This document shows, in pieces, positions 1 to 7,547 of a stretch of 64,000 bases of DNA. The DNA is from Halalkalicoccus paucihalophilus (GTDB lineage Archaea; Halobacteriota; Halobacteria; Halobacteriales; Halalkalicoccaceae). The notes under the pieces were generated by a model that was given only the letters and a program-made list of their open reading frames with translations, searched no databases and was not told where the DNA came from. The position numbers and the translations under genes were made by a program. Position 1 is the stretch's first letter. Each line of letters begins with the position of its first letter. The stretch covers positions 24,001 through 88,000 of the forward strand of contig NZ_LTAZ01000005.1 in NCBI RefSeq assembly GCF_001593955.1, written 5' to 3'.

Positions 1-1
1 C

Positions 2-475
2 GAGGGCGAGATCGTACTGGTCGGCCGATCCGAGGGACCGCTGGGCGGCTCGGAACTGCTCGCACAGTCCGGTGGCACCGACCGGTTCCCGACGGTCCCC
101 GATCGCTCGGGAGAACTGATCGAGACGCTCGCGGCGGTCGCCGACCGAGAGGAAACCCTCGCGGTCCACGACGCGAGCCACGGCGGGCTGGCCGTGACGC
201 TCGCGGAGATGGTCTCTCGAGGGGCGGGCGCGAGCGTCACCCTCGATGGCGACCCGATCGGGACCCTGTTCAACGAGCGCGCTGGCCGGGCGCTGGTCGA
301 GACGACCGATCCCGACGGGGTAGCCGCGGCCTTCGAGGGTATCGCTCCGACGACGCGACTGGGAAGGGCGACCGACGACGGCACGCTCACGGTCGAGACG
401 GGCGCGGGCACCATCGACTACGAGTTCGAGGCGATTCGGGACCTCCGGGCGGTCCTCGAGCACGAACTCGACTAG
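2..475 (+). CDS. purL: Phosphoribosylformylglycinamidine synthase subunit PurL, C-terminal part
   Basis: The open frame runs in from the left edge and ends with TAG at 473-475, so only about the last 157 residues are visible. The segment reads as the C-terminal AIR-synthase-fold domain of PurL, which makes formylglycinamidine ribonucleotide amidine in de novo purine synthesis. Visible features are the SEGPLGGSELL stretch at the left edge and the HDASHGGLAVTLAEM stretch, both typical of this domain. The start and the catalytic N-terminal half lie outside the window. The gene faces the dhaM stop with only 4 bases between them. Confidence 0.85.
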   Translation, partial: EGEIVLVGRSEGPLGGSELLAQSGGTDRFPTVPDRSGELIETLAAVADREETLAVHDASHGGLAVTLAEMVSRGAGASVTLDGDPIGTLFNERAGRALVETTDPDGVAAAFEGIAPTTRLGRATDDGTLTVETGAGTIDYEFEAIRDLRAVLEHELD

Positions 476-479
476 CCCC

Positions 480-866
480 TTAGGTCTTCGAGACGCCGGC
501 GGCGTTCTCGGCGGCCTCCCGGACCGACTCCAGCGTCGCCTTCGAGCCCGCCGCGGTGGCGGCCGCGTTGAGCGCCCCCTCCAGAACGGGCGCGTCGGCG
601 ATGACCGCCTCGACGTCGCCCATCTCGATGGCGAGTTCGGCGTTCATCACCGCGCTTCCCAGATCGACGAGGACGACGACCGGGCCGGACTGGCCGGCCT
701 CCTCGATGGCCGCCCGAATCAGGTCGGCGCTCGTGCCGACGCGGCCGTCCTCGGTGCCCCCGGCGGGGACGATGGACGCGTCCTCGCCGCCCATCTCGGC
801 GGCGATCTCACAGATCCCCTCGGCCGCTTTCGAACTGTGGGAGACGACGACCAGTCCGACCATCAC
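480..866 (-). CDS. dhaM: DhaM, phosphotransfer subunit of PTS-dependent dihydroxyacetone kinase
   Basis: 128 residues, the size of a single EIIA-Man-like domain. The phosphorylatable histidine is His10 in VVVSHSSKAAEG, and the second conserved block is VVVLVDLGSAVMNAEL. The protein relays phosphate from HPr to the ADP bound on DhaL. It contains only the EIIA domain, with no fused HPr or EI, so separate PTS proteins must be supplied from elsewhere in the genome. Its ATG overlaps the dhaL stop by 4 bases (863-866), so the two are translationally coupled, last in the order dhaK-dhaL-dhaM. Confidence 0.93.
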   Translation of the reverse strand: MMVGLVVVSHSSKAAEGICEIAAEMGGEDASIVPAGGTEDGRVGTSADLIRAAIEEAGQSGPVVVLVDLGSAVMNAELAIEMGDVEAVIADAPVLEGALNAAATAAGSKATLESVREAAENAAGVSKT

Positions 867-1573
867 TCCGCCCCCTCGCCGGGCGTCTCCTCGGGCGACT
901 GGTCGGCTTCGGCGTCGGTCTCGACGTCGCCCTCACAGTACTCGCTCGCGACGGCGAGCAGTTCCTCCATGATATAGAGGGTGCTCGTCGCGCCGGGATC
1001 GGGGTGGCCGACCGAGCGCCAGCCGAGATAGGAGGCCCGACCCTTGTTAGCGCGGATCGGCGTCGTAAAGCGGACCCCGCGCTCGGCGGCGTCGACCGCC
1101 TTCGAAAGCGCCGTTACTGGGGAGAGCTCGTCCTCCTCGATCGACTTCTTGTAGGTGTGGACCGCGGGAGTGAGCGCGTCGACCATGGTCTTGTCGCCGA
1201 TGCGCGCCCCGCCCCTGTCTTTGACCTTCTTGAGGTACGCCTCGGCGAACGCCACCGACGAGTCGGCGGTGATACCCCCTTCCAGCTCCTGGCTCGCGGT
1301 CATAATCGACCCGCCGTAGAGCGGGCCCGACGCCCCGCCGACGGCCGAGACCAGCGTCACCCCGACGGTCTTTACGATCTCGGCCGGGTCGTCCTCGCTG
1401 TCCTCGACGGCCGCGAGCGCCTTCCCGAAGCCCCGGTCGAGGTTCGCCCCGTGGTCGGCGTCGCCGATCGCCGAGTCCAAGTCGGTGAGATGCCCTTTCT
1501 CCTCGGCGATCCGGTCCGTGACCCGTTCGACTGCCGTGAGCACCGCCTCGCGCTGTGTGTCTGTCTCCGCCAT
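863..1573 (-). CDS. dhaL: DhaL, ADP-binding subunit of dihydroxyacetone kinase
   Basis: 236 residues from the ATG at 1571-1573 (MAETDTQREAV). An upstream in-frame start at 1645 would add an arginine-rich leader that does not look like the family. The Mg-ADP site is seen in SAIGDADHGANLDRG, with the three aspartates that bind the two metal ions. GGASGPLYGG and the GRASYLG stretch are also conserved. The protein carries ADP as a cofactor and passes phosphate from DhaM to dihydroxyacetone held by DhaK. The acidic C-terminal tail of about 25 residues is longer than in bacterial DhaL and fits haloadaptation. Confidence 0.93.
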   Translation of the reverse strand: MAETDTQREAVLTAVERVTDRIAEEKGHLTDLDSAIGDADHGANLDRGFGKALAAVEDSEDDPAEIVKTVGVTLVSAVGGASGPLYGGSIMTASQELEGGITADSSVAFAEAYLKKVKDRGGARIGDKTMVDALTPAVHTYKKSIEEDELSPVTALSKAVDAAERGVRFTTPIRANKGRASYLGWRSVGHPDPGATSTLYIMEELLAVASEYCEGDVETDAEADQSPEETPGEGAE

Positions 1574-1672
1574 TGGCTGTGGAAGGGCGCGCCGGCGAGA
1601 AAGCGTTTGTGTCCCGCTCTCGCTCGAGACGAGGTGGACGAACACGGTGTGGACGAACGCCCGTTAGGGCCG

Positions 1673-2695
1673 TCAGTCGTCCCGGACGGTCAGCGCGGGC
1701 GTCTCGACCGGATGGGAGAGCAACTCCTCGAGTTCGTCGTCGAGTTCGAGGAGGGTGATCGAACAGCCGGCCATGTCTAGCGAGGTCATGTAGTCGCCGA
1801 CCCACGCGTCCCACGTCTCGATGTCGCGCTCGCCAAGGATCTCTTGCAGCCGGCGATTGACGACGAACAGCTCCATCTGCGGGGTCCCGCCCATGCCGTT
1901 GACGATGGTGGCGACCCGCGCACCTGCGTCGAGTTCGAGGTCCTCGAGCACCCGCTCGGTCAGGTGCTCCGTCACCGAATCGGCGTCCATGACCTCCGTG
2001 CGCTCGATGCCGGGTTCGCCGTGGATGCCGATTCCGAGTTCGATCTCGTCCTCCGGGAGGTCGAACGTGGGTTCTCCCTTCTCGGGGGTCGTACACGAGG
2101 TCAGCGCCATCCCCATCGTTCCCACCCGGTCGACGACCTTCTGGGCGACGCGCTCGACCTCCGCGAGGTCCCCGCCCTGGGCGGCCTTCGCGCCCGCGGC
2201 CTTGTGGACGAAGATCGTCCCGCAGACGCCTCGGCGCCCCGAGGTATAGAGCGAGTCCTCGACGGCCACGTCGTCGTCGACGACGACGTATGTGACTTCC
2301 ACGTCCGACTCCATCTCCGCGAGTTCGATCCCGGTCTCGAAGTTCATCACGTCGCCCTCGTAGTTCTTCACGACACAGAGGACGCCCTCGCCGGCGTCAC
2401 AGGCCTGAATCATCTCACCCAGTTGGTCGGCCGTCGGGGAGGTGAACACCTCGCCCGCGGCCGCGCCGTCGAGCATCCCGTCGCCGATGTAGCCCGCGTG
2501 GGTCGGTTCGTGCCCGCTGCCGCCCCCCGAGACGATCCCCACCTTCCCCTCGACGGGTGCGTCCGCGCGGACCAGTACGTTCGTCCCGTCGAGTCGGGCG
2601 AGCGCCTCGGGGTACGCCGCGACCATTCCGTCGAGCATCTCGTCGACGACCGCACCCGGTTCGTTGATCAGTTTCTTCATGTCCACACGTACCAT
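1673..2695 (-). CDS. dhaK: DhaK, dihydroxyacetone-binding subunit
   Basis: 340 residues from the ATG at 2693-2695; a second ATG 15 bases inside (MKKLINEPG) is an equally good start. VSGGGSGHEPTHAGYIG is the family signature near residues 55-71. GIGIHGEPGIER carries the histidine (about residue 225) that forms a covalent hemiaminal with dihydroxyacetone. Together with DhaL and DhaM it makes dihydroxyacetone phosphate, feeding overflow dihydroxyacetone into triose metabolism. dhaL starts 99 bases downstream. The preceding ornithine cyclodeaminase-family gene ends 21 bases upstream on the same strand, so a shared transcript is possible. Confidence 0.95.
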   Translation of the reverse strand: MVRVDMKKLINEPGAVVDEMLDGMVAAYPEALARLDGTNVLVRADAPVEGKVGIVSGGGSGHEPTHAGYIGDGMLDGAAAGEVFTSPTADQLGEMIQACDAGEGVLCVVKNYEGDVMNFETGIELAEMESDVEVTYVVVDDDVAVEDSLYTSGRRGVCGTIFVHKAAGAKAAQGGDLAEVERVAQKVVDRVGTMGMALTSCTTPEKGEPTFDLPEDEIELGIGIHGEPGIERTEVMDADSVTEHLTERVLEDLELDAGARVATIVNGMGGTPQMELFVVNRRLQEILGERDIETWDAWVGDYMTSLDMAGCSITLLELDDELEELLSHPVETPALTVRDD

Positions 2696-2716
2696 ACACC
2701 GATTCGCGCATAAACG

Positions 2717-3685
2717 TTAGCGGAGCGAGGCGGTCGTTCCACGGCCGGTTTCTTCCGCCCGTTCGACCAGATGGCCGGCGGTCGCGGCGTCCAAGACGGC
2801 GGAACCGACGCTACAGAGGACCACGATCCCCGCCGGGCGCGAAAAGTCGCCCTCGAACACGTCCGAAAGGGGGACGAGGTCCTCGAGGTCGAGCCCACTG
2901 TCGCACAGATCGCCCGTGTGGATCGCCTCCTCGGGGACGTCCGCCAGCACCGCCTCGGCCCGCTCGATCGTTTCGGCGTCCAGTTCGCGCATCCCCTCGT
3001 CGTAGGCCCCGACCGCGACGACCAGCGCGTCCGATTCTAGTACATTGCCCGGAAACACTGGCTGTTCGCTCGGAGTCGCCGTCAGGACCACGTCGGAACC
3101 GGAGACGGCTCCCTCGGGGGTGGCGACGGCCTCGGCGGGGATCCCCCGGTCCGCGAGATCCGCCGCACACCGCTCTTTCGAATCGCTCGGCGAGTAGATC
3201 TTGACCAGATCGACCGCACTTCCGGCGGCGATCGCACGACTCCCCCAGCGTGCCTGCGTGCCCGCGCCGATGACGCCCACTGTGAGCGGGTCATCCACCA
3301 GATAGCGGGCGGCCAACCCGCCGATACAGCCCGTTCGGGCGCCCGTAACCCGCGTCCCGTCCATGTACGCCTGTGGTGCTCCCGTCCGGGCGTCGGTGAC
3401 GGCGATCTGGGCGTTCACCGTCGCCACTCCTCGCTTCGGGTTGCCCGGATGGACGCTCGCGAGTTTCGTCGCGTAGCACTCCTCGCCGTGGACGTAGGCG
3501 GGCATCGTCAGCCCAGTGCCGAGCGGTTCGTCCGACTCCAGTCCGATACCGAGGGGGAAATGCGGGCGCTCGGGCCGTTCGACCTCGCCACGACCCTGTG
3601 CGAGAAACGCCTTCTCGATGACGGGGAGGAGTTCCTCGAGATCGAGCAGCGCGGCGACATCCGTATCCGAGAGGAGCCGAATCAT
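2717..3685 (-). CDS. Ornithine cyclodeaminase / alanine dehydrogenase family protein (mu-crystallin type)
   Basis: 322 residues, full length for the family. The Rossmann NAD(P) site is GVIGAGTQARWG near residues 138-149. An N-terminal substrate region includes YATKLASVHPGNP and the TGARTGCIGG stretch. Family members deaminate ornithine to proline, act as alanine dehydrogenases (archaeal Ala), or reduce cyclic imines such as delta-1-pyrroline-2-carboxylate. The sequence alone does not choose between these. It sits 21 bases upstream of dhaK on the same strand, which is not an obvious metabolic link; it may simply share the promoter. Confidence 0.85.
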   Translation of the reverse strand: MIRLLSDTDVAALLDLEELLPVIEKAFLAQGRGEVERPERPHFPLGIGLESDEPLGTGLTMPAYVHGEECYATKLASVHPGNPKRGVATVNAQIAVTDARTGAPQAYMDGTRVTGARTGCIGGLAARYLVDDPLTVGVIGAGTQARWGSRAIAAGSAVDLVKIYSPSDSKERCAADLADRGIPAEAVATPEGAVSGSDVVLTATPSEQPVFPGNVLESDALVVAVGAYDEGMRELDAETIERAEAVLADVPEEAIHTGDLCDSGLDLEDLVPLSDVFEGDFSRPAGIVVLCSVGSAVLDAATAGHLVERAEETGRGTTASLR

Positions 3686-3750
3686 GCTCGGTTCACGGAC
3701 GGGGATGGAAAATACGCTATCGGTGTCGTCTTAATCCCCCTTGGTATCCC

Positions 3751-4002
3751 ATAGACACCCTTCAGGCGGGTCGATCCCGAAGGGACCGTATCACCCTCCA
3801 CTGCACCGACTGTGACTGGACCGCGAGCACGGACGACGGATGCGGTCGCGCGGAGGTCTCGCGACTGGCCATCGAACACTACTGTCGTTCCGGTCATACG
3901 ATCGTCGCGGACGACCACGCCGACTCCCCACAGGGATCGGGCTACTCGCCGTGTCATGGATCGGACCGGTTCGAGCGTCTGATCGTCGAAACGTCGCCGT
4001 GA
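3751..4002 (+). pseudogene. Small CxxC zinc-finger ORF lacking a canonical start codon
   Basis: A frame open to TGA at 4000-4002 encodes a small zinc-finger-like protein, with CTDCDW and later IEHYCRSGHT, resembling the many haloarchaeal CxxC/H-type mini proteins. No ATG, GTG or TTG occurs in this frame upstream of the cysteines. The best positions would be ATA at 3751 or ATC at 3790, each one base from ATG; a GGGA sits 7 bases before the latter. An AT-rich AAAATACG at 3708-3715 could be its TATA box. It may be a start-codon mutant, a gene using a rare start, or a sequencing error. Confidence 0.5.
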
Positions 4003-4071
4003 GGCGCACTCGACGCCGGATATCGGCCGGCAACAGCGTGGTCCTCCGGTACGAAACGGACCAACCGTCGG

Positions 4072-5217
4072 TCAGGCGAGGAACGCTTCCATCCGGTTCA
4101 TCGCCTCCTTCAACTGGGGAAGGCCGCTAGCGTAGGAGATCCTGAGATGGCCCTCGCCGGCCCCGCCGAAGACCGAACCGGGAACGACCGCCACGCCCTG
4201 CTCTTCGAGGAGGCCCTCCGCGAACGTCCCGTCGTTGCCGGGCACCTCGGGGAAGACGTAGAAGGCGCCCTTGGCCTCGAAACAATCCAGTCCCATCTCC
4301 GAAAACCGAGACAGAACGAATCGGCGGCGACGGTTGAACGCCCTCACCATCTCCTCGACGTCCTCCTCACAACTCTCGAGGGCTTCGAGGGCGGCGTGCT
4401 GGGCGGTCGTCGGCGCCGACAACATAGAGTACTGGTGGATGCGGTTCATCGCCGAGATCCCCTCTGCGGGTCCGAGCGCGTAGCCCAGTCGAAGCCCGGT
4501 CATAGCGTAGGCCTTCGAAAAACCGTTGAACACGATCGTACGCTCGCGCATCCCGTCGAGGGTCGCGATCGAGGTGTGCTCGCCCTCGTAGGTCAGATCG
4601 GCGTAGATCTCGTCCGAGAGCACCCGGAGGTCGTGTTCCCGGCAGAACTCGGCGACGGGTTCGAGATGTTCCTCGCGCATCACCGCGCCCGTGGGGTTGT
4701 TCGGATAACACAGTATCAGCAGGTCGGCCTCGCTCGCGCCCGCGCGCTGGAGGGCGTCGTACGTCAGGCGGAAGTGCTCTTCCTCGCGGGTGCGCACGGG
4801 CAGGGGTTCGCCGTCCGCCAGTAGTACGCCCGGCCGGTAGGAGACATAGGAGGGATCGACCATCGCGACCCGGTCGCCGGGGTCGACCAGTGCCCGCAGC
4901 GCCACGTCGACGCCCTCGCTGACGCCCGTGGTCACCAGCACCTCCTCGCCGGGGTCGTAGTCGAGGTCGTAGCGGTCCGCACAGTGGTCCGCGATCGCCT
5001 CACGGAGTTCGCGCATGCCCCGATTCGCCGTATACGAGGTCTGTCCGCGCTCCAACGAGGCGATGGCGGCGTCGCGGGCGGCCCACGGCGCGGAGAAGTC
5101 GGGTTCGCCCACGCCCAACGAGATGACGTCCTCGCGCTCCTCCGCGAGTTCGAAGAACTTCCGGATCCCCGAGGGCGGGACCCGCCCGACGCGCTCGGAG
5201 GTCTTCACGAGGACCAC
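4072..5217 (-). CDS. Class I/II pyridoxal-phosphate aminotransferase (AspC/AraT type)
   Basis: 381 residues from a GTG at 5215-5217. The PLP lysine is Lys235 in FNGFSKAYAMTG; the other fold-type I landmarks are LCYPNNPTG and LSDEIYADL. The N-terminus (VPPSGIRKFFELAEE) is typical of archaeal aspartate/aromatic aminotransferases. It likely transfers amino groups between 2-oxoglutarate and an aspartate- or aromatic-type amino acid; the exact substrate cannot be read from sequence. An Lrp/AsnC regulator precedes it by about 80 bases on the same strand, a common pairing that suggests amino-acid-responsive control. Confidence 0.9.
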   Translation of the reverse strand: MVLVKTSERVGRVPPSGIRKFFELAEEREDVISLGVGEPDFSAPWAARDAAIASLERGQTSYTANRGMRELREAIADHCADRYDLDYDPGEEVLVTTGVSEGVDVALRALVDPGDRVAMVDPSYVSYRPGVLLADGEPLPVRTREEEHFRLTYDALQRAGASEADLLILCYPNNPTGAVMREEHLEPVAEFCREHDLRVLSDEIYADLTYEGEHTSIATLDGMRERTIVFNGFSKAYAMTGLRLGYALGPAEGISAMNRIHQYSMLSAPTTAQHAALEALESCEEDVEEMVRAFNRRRRFVLSRFSEMGLDCFEAKGAFYVFPEVPGNDGTFAEGLLEEQGVAVVPGSVFGGAGEGHLRISYASGLPQLKEAMNRMEAFLA

Positions 5218-5298
5218 CTCGTGAGGTCCTCGTTAGCAGGGAGCAGCGCCACTGCGCCCGTGTTCACGGGAACCACCTCCTCTTTCTCGACGATCGTC

Positions 5299-5787
5299 TC
5301 ATGGCGAGACCGACAGACGGTCGTCGTCGTCGTCGCCGTTCATCTCGATGCCGCCCTCCTTGTAGGTCTCCATCACGAAGTGGGTCACCGTCTGGGTCAC
5401 CTCGGGGACGGGCGCGACCTTCTCGCTGACGAACCGCGAGATCCTCCGCACCGAGCTCGCCTCGACGATCATCAAAAAGTCGTAGTTCCCGCTGACGAGG
5501 TGCAGCGAGGAGACCTCGGGGAACTTCGCGAGGCGCTCGGAGACCTCCGCGTAGCCCGTCTCGCGGTCGAGGGTCACGTTGAGTTCGACGGCGGCGCGGG
5601 CGTGGTCCTCGTCGACTTCCTCCCAGTCGACGATCGCCTGATAGCCCCGGATCGTCCCCTCTCCTTCGAGGTCGGCGATGGCCGCCTCGACCTCGCTCTC
5701 CGAGAGGCCGGTCTGGCGCGCGAGGTCCGCCGTGTCGGTGCGGGCGTTCGCACAGAGGGCCTCGAGCAGTTCGCGTTTCGGCTCCAT
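5299..5787 (-). CDS. Lrp/AsnC family transcriptional regulator
   Basis: 162 residues from the ATG at 5785-5787 (MEPKRELLEALC). An earlier in-frame start at 5862 would prepend a basic, proline-rich stretch absent from the family. An N-terminal winged helix (TADLARQTGLSESEVEAAI) binds DNA, and a C-terminal RAM/ASNC domain (residues about 65-150) would bind an amino acid. The last dozen residues are an aspartate-rich tail. It lies upstream of, and in line with, an aminotransferase it probably regulates, and is divergent from the EamA gene, with about 100 bases of shared promoter region. Confidence 0.9.
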   Translation of the reverse strand: MEPKRELLEALCANARTDTADLARQTGLSESEVEAAIADLEGEGTIRGYQAIVDWEEVDEDHARAAVELNVTLDRETGYAEVSERLAKFPEVSSLHLVSGNYDFLMIVEASSVRRISRFVSEKVAPVPEVTQTVTHFVMETYKEGGIEMNGDDDDDRLSVSP

Positions 5788-5888
5788 ACAGGGAGAGCCG
5801 ACCGCGGGGGAATAAGGCTTCCCTCTAGCCGGATATTCGCCCCTGCCAGGATCGCAACGCATACCGAACCGGCACGGATAGCTCCCGT

Positions 5889-6305
5889 ATGAACTACCTG
5901 CTGTGGGCGCTCGTAGCCCTGCTCGCCTACACGTTCGTCGCCCCGTTAATGAGCATCGCGACGACGGAGGTGCCGAGTGACGTCGCGGTCATCGTCTCGA
6001 ATTCCATGCTCGTGGTCGCCGCCGGTGCGGTGGTCGCCTTCTCGAACGAACCCGTCAGGGAGTACCTCACACATCCGGACGCTCCTTACATGTACGCCGC
6101 GGGGATCTGTCTGGCCGTGGGAATCCTCGCCTATTATCGGGCGCTCTCGATGGGGCCGGTCAGCGTCGTCGTCCCGGTCTTCGGGATGTTCATCGTCACG
6201 AGTTCGCTCGTCGGGTTCGTCACGCTCGACGAACCGATCACCGCGCGGAAAGTCGCCGGGATCGGCTTCGCCGTTCTGGCGGTCTATTTCACCGCCGTCG
6301 AGTGA
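5889..6305 (+). CDS. Half-size EamA/DMT-family membrane protein
   Basis: 138 residues with four predicted transmembrane helices and one EamA repeat. The usual EamA transporter has two repeats and ten helices, so this must act as a dimer like small multidrug resistance proteins, or be the relic of a longer one. The block YRALSMGPVSVVVPVFGM and the following LDEPITARKVAGIG are classic for EamA. The start ATG follows a CCCGT context and no upstream in-frame extension looks coding. Substrate unknown. Confidence 0.85.
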   Translation: MNYLLWALVALLAYTFVAPLMSIATTEVPSDVAVIVSNSMLVVAAGAVVAFSNEPVREYLTHPDAPYMYAAGICLAVGILAYYRALSMGPVSVVVPVFGMFIVTSSLVGFVTLDEPITARKVAGIGFAVLAVYFTAVE

Positions 6306-6345
6306 GCGAGTGAACGCTTTTGTCCCCGTCGGCCCCAGAGACGGT

Positions 6346-6912
6346 ATGGCACTTCAAGCGTCCGACAGCGACCTCGAACGCGGCGACCCGGCCCCCGCGT
6401 TCGAGCTTCCCGGAACCGACGGCGAGACGTACTCGGTAGACGACTTCGCGGACCGCGACGCCCTCCTCGTGGTCTTCACCTGCAACCACTGTCCGTACGC
6501 GAAGGCGAAGATAGAGCCGCTGAACGACATCGCGGCCGAGTACGACGACGTGGCGGTCGTCGGCATCAACCCCAACGACGCCGAGACGTATCCCGAGGAC
6601 TCCTTCGAGCGAATGACGGAACTCGTCGAGGCGGGCACCGTCGCCTACGACGCCTACCTGCGCGACGAATCCCAGGAGGTCGCGCGCTCCTACGGCGCGG
6701 TCTGCACGCCGGATCCGTTCCTGTTTCGAGCGGAGGAAGGGGAGTTCCGACTGGCCTACCACGGCCGGGTGGACGACGCCCACGACCCCGACGCGGAGCC
6801 GACCGAACACGACCTTCGGGAGGCCATCGAATCAGTGCTGGGAGGCGAGGCGGTCACCGTCGAGGAGCGCCCATCGAGGGGCTGTTCGATCAAGTGGCGA
6901 GAAGCGGCCTGA
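6346..6912 (+). CDS. Thioredoxin-fold peroxiredoxin-like protein (AhpC/TSA-redoxin type)
   Basis: 188 residues from the ATG at 6346. The N-terminal PAPAFELPGTDGETY segment and the active-site CNHCPYAKAKIEPL (CxxC, cysteines near residues 44 and 47) place it in the thioredoxin/redoxin superfamily. A second cysteine motif, GAVCTPDPFLF, is characteristic of a subgroup of bacterial and archaeal redoxins. The C-terminus ends RGCSIKW, another conserved cysteine. It probably acts as a cytosolic disulfide reductase or peroxide scavenger; it has no signal peptide. It starts about 40 bases after the EamA gene and may share its transcript. Confidence 0.85.
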   Translation: MALQASDSDLERGDPAPAFELPGTDGETYSVDDFADRDALLVVFTCNHCPYAKAKIEPLNDIAAEYDDVAVVGINPNDAETYPEDSFERMTELVEAGTVAYDAYLRDESQEVARSYGAVCTPDPFLFRAEEGEFRLAYHGRVDDAHDPDAEPTEHDLREAIESVLGGEAVTVEERPSRGCSIKWREAA

Positions 6913-7041
6913 AGCGCAACGGGGGTCTGGATCCGGTCGCCCGGGACAGCAGCGTTTATGCTCTCAGCGCGCCATATAGTTCGTCGGATCACCGGATTCG
7001 AACGCGACGAGCGTGGGATCGGTCATCCACGGAGAACAGTA

Positions 7042-7497
7042 ATGGTCAGAATCGAGAGAGACGTCTGGATCGACGCAGAGCACAAAGCGGTCTTCGAGTA
7101 CATGGCATCACCGGAGAACCACCTGAACGTGATGCCGAGCCTCCACAGGATCGAGAACGTCGAGGAGCTACCGAGCGGCGGCCACCGAGGGGAGTTCCGG
7201 TTCAAAATGGTCGGCATCCCGATCGAGGGACGCTTCGAGGACATCGAGTTCGTCCCGAACGAACGGCGCGTCTACGAGATGAGCGGCGACGTCGAGGGGA
7301 GCATGCACTACACCTTCGAGCCGGCGGACGGCGGAACGCACTTTACCTGCGTGATGGACGTGGCGTTTCCGTCGAGAGTGCTCGATAGGGTTCTCAGACC
7401 CGTCGTGAGGAAGTACAACGAACGCGAGGTCGAAACGATGCTCGCGAACCTCAAGACGCTCATGGAAACGGAACGGAAGACGCCCCAACCGGCGTGA
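7042..7497 (+). CDS. SRPBCC (START-like) family protein
   Basis: 151 residues from ATG 7042; an upstream start at 6958 would add a basic arginine-rich leader. The helix-grip fold is suggested by the opening VRIERDVWIDAEHKAVFEYM (start-of-domain strand and the F-x-Y/F helix), the alternating strand pattern, and the long C-terminal helix with NEREVETMLANLKTLME. Such proteins bind hydrophobic ligands; no catalytic residues are evident. Converges with the NCS2 permease gene. Confidence 0.75.
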   Translation: MVRIERDVWIDAEHKAVFEYMASPENHLNVMPSLHRIENVEELPSGGHRGEFRFKMVGIPIEGRFEDIEFVPNERRVYEMSGDVEGSMHYTFEPADGGTHFTCVMDVAFPSRVLDRVLRPVVRKYNEREVETMLANLKTLMETERKTPQPA

Positions 7498-7505
7498 GGG
7501 CGTCG

Positions 7506-7510
7506 TTTTT
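7506..7510 (+). terminator. T-tract downstream of the SRPBCC gene
   Basis: Five consecutive T residues lie 9 bases after the SRPBCC stop, in the gap between converging genes. Oligo-T after a GC-rich stretch is the usual archaeal transcription termination signal; this is weak evidence on its own. Confidence 0.3.
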
Positions 7511-7547
7511 CACCGAGTAACGCCGACGGCACGCGGATCGCGTCGGT

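Noticed and set aside
1004-1780. Long plus-strand frame opposite dhaL and dhaK
   Set aside because: Antisense shadow of well supported genes, biased toward Arg, Asp and Val as typical of reverse-frame haloarchaeal ORFs.
5218-5298. Short minus-strand reading frame between Lrp and the aminotransferase (about 20 codons from a GTG)
   Set aside because: Too short, no recognisable likeness; probably a leader region.
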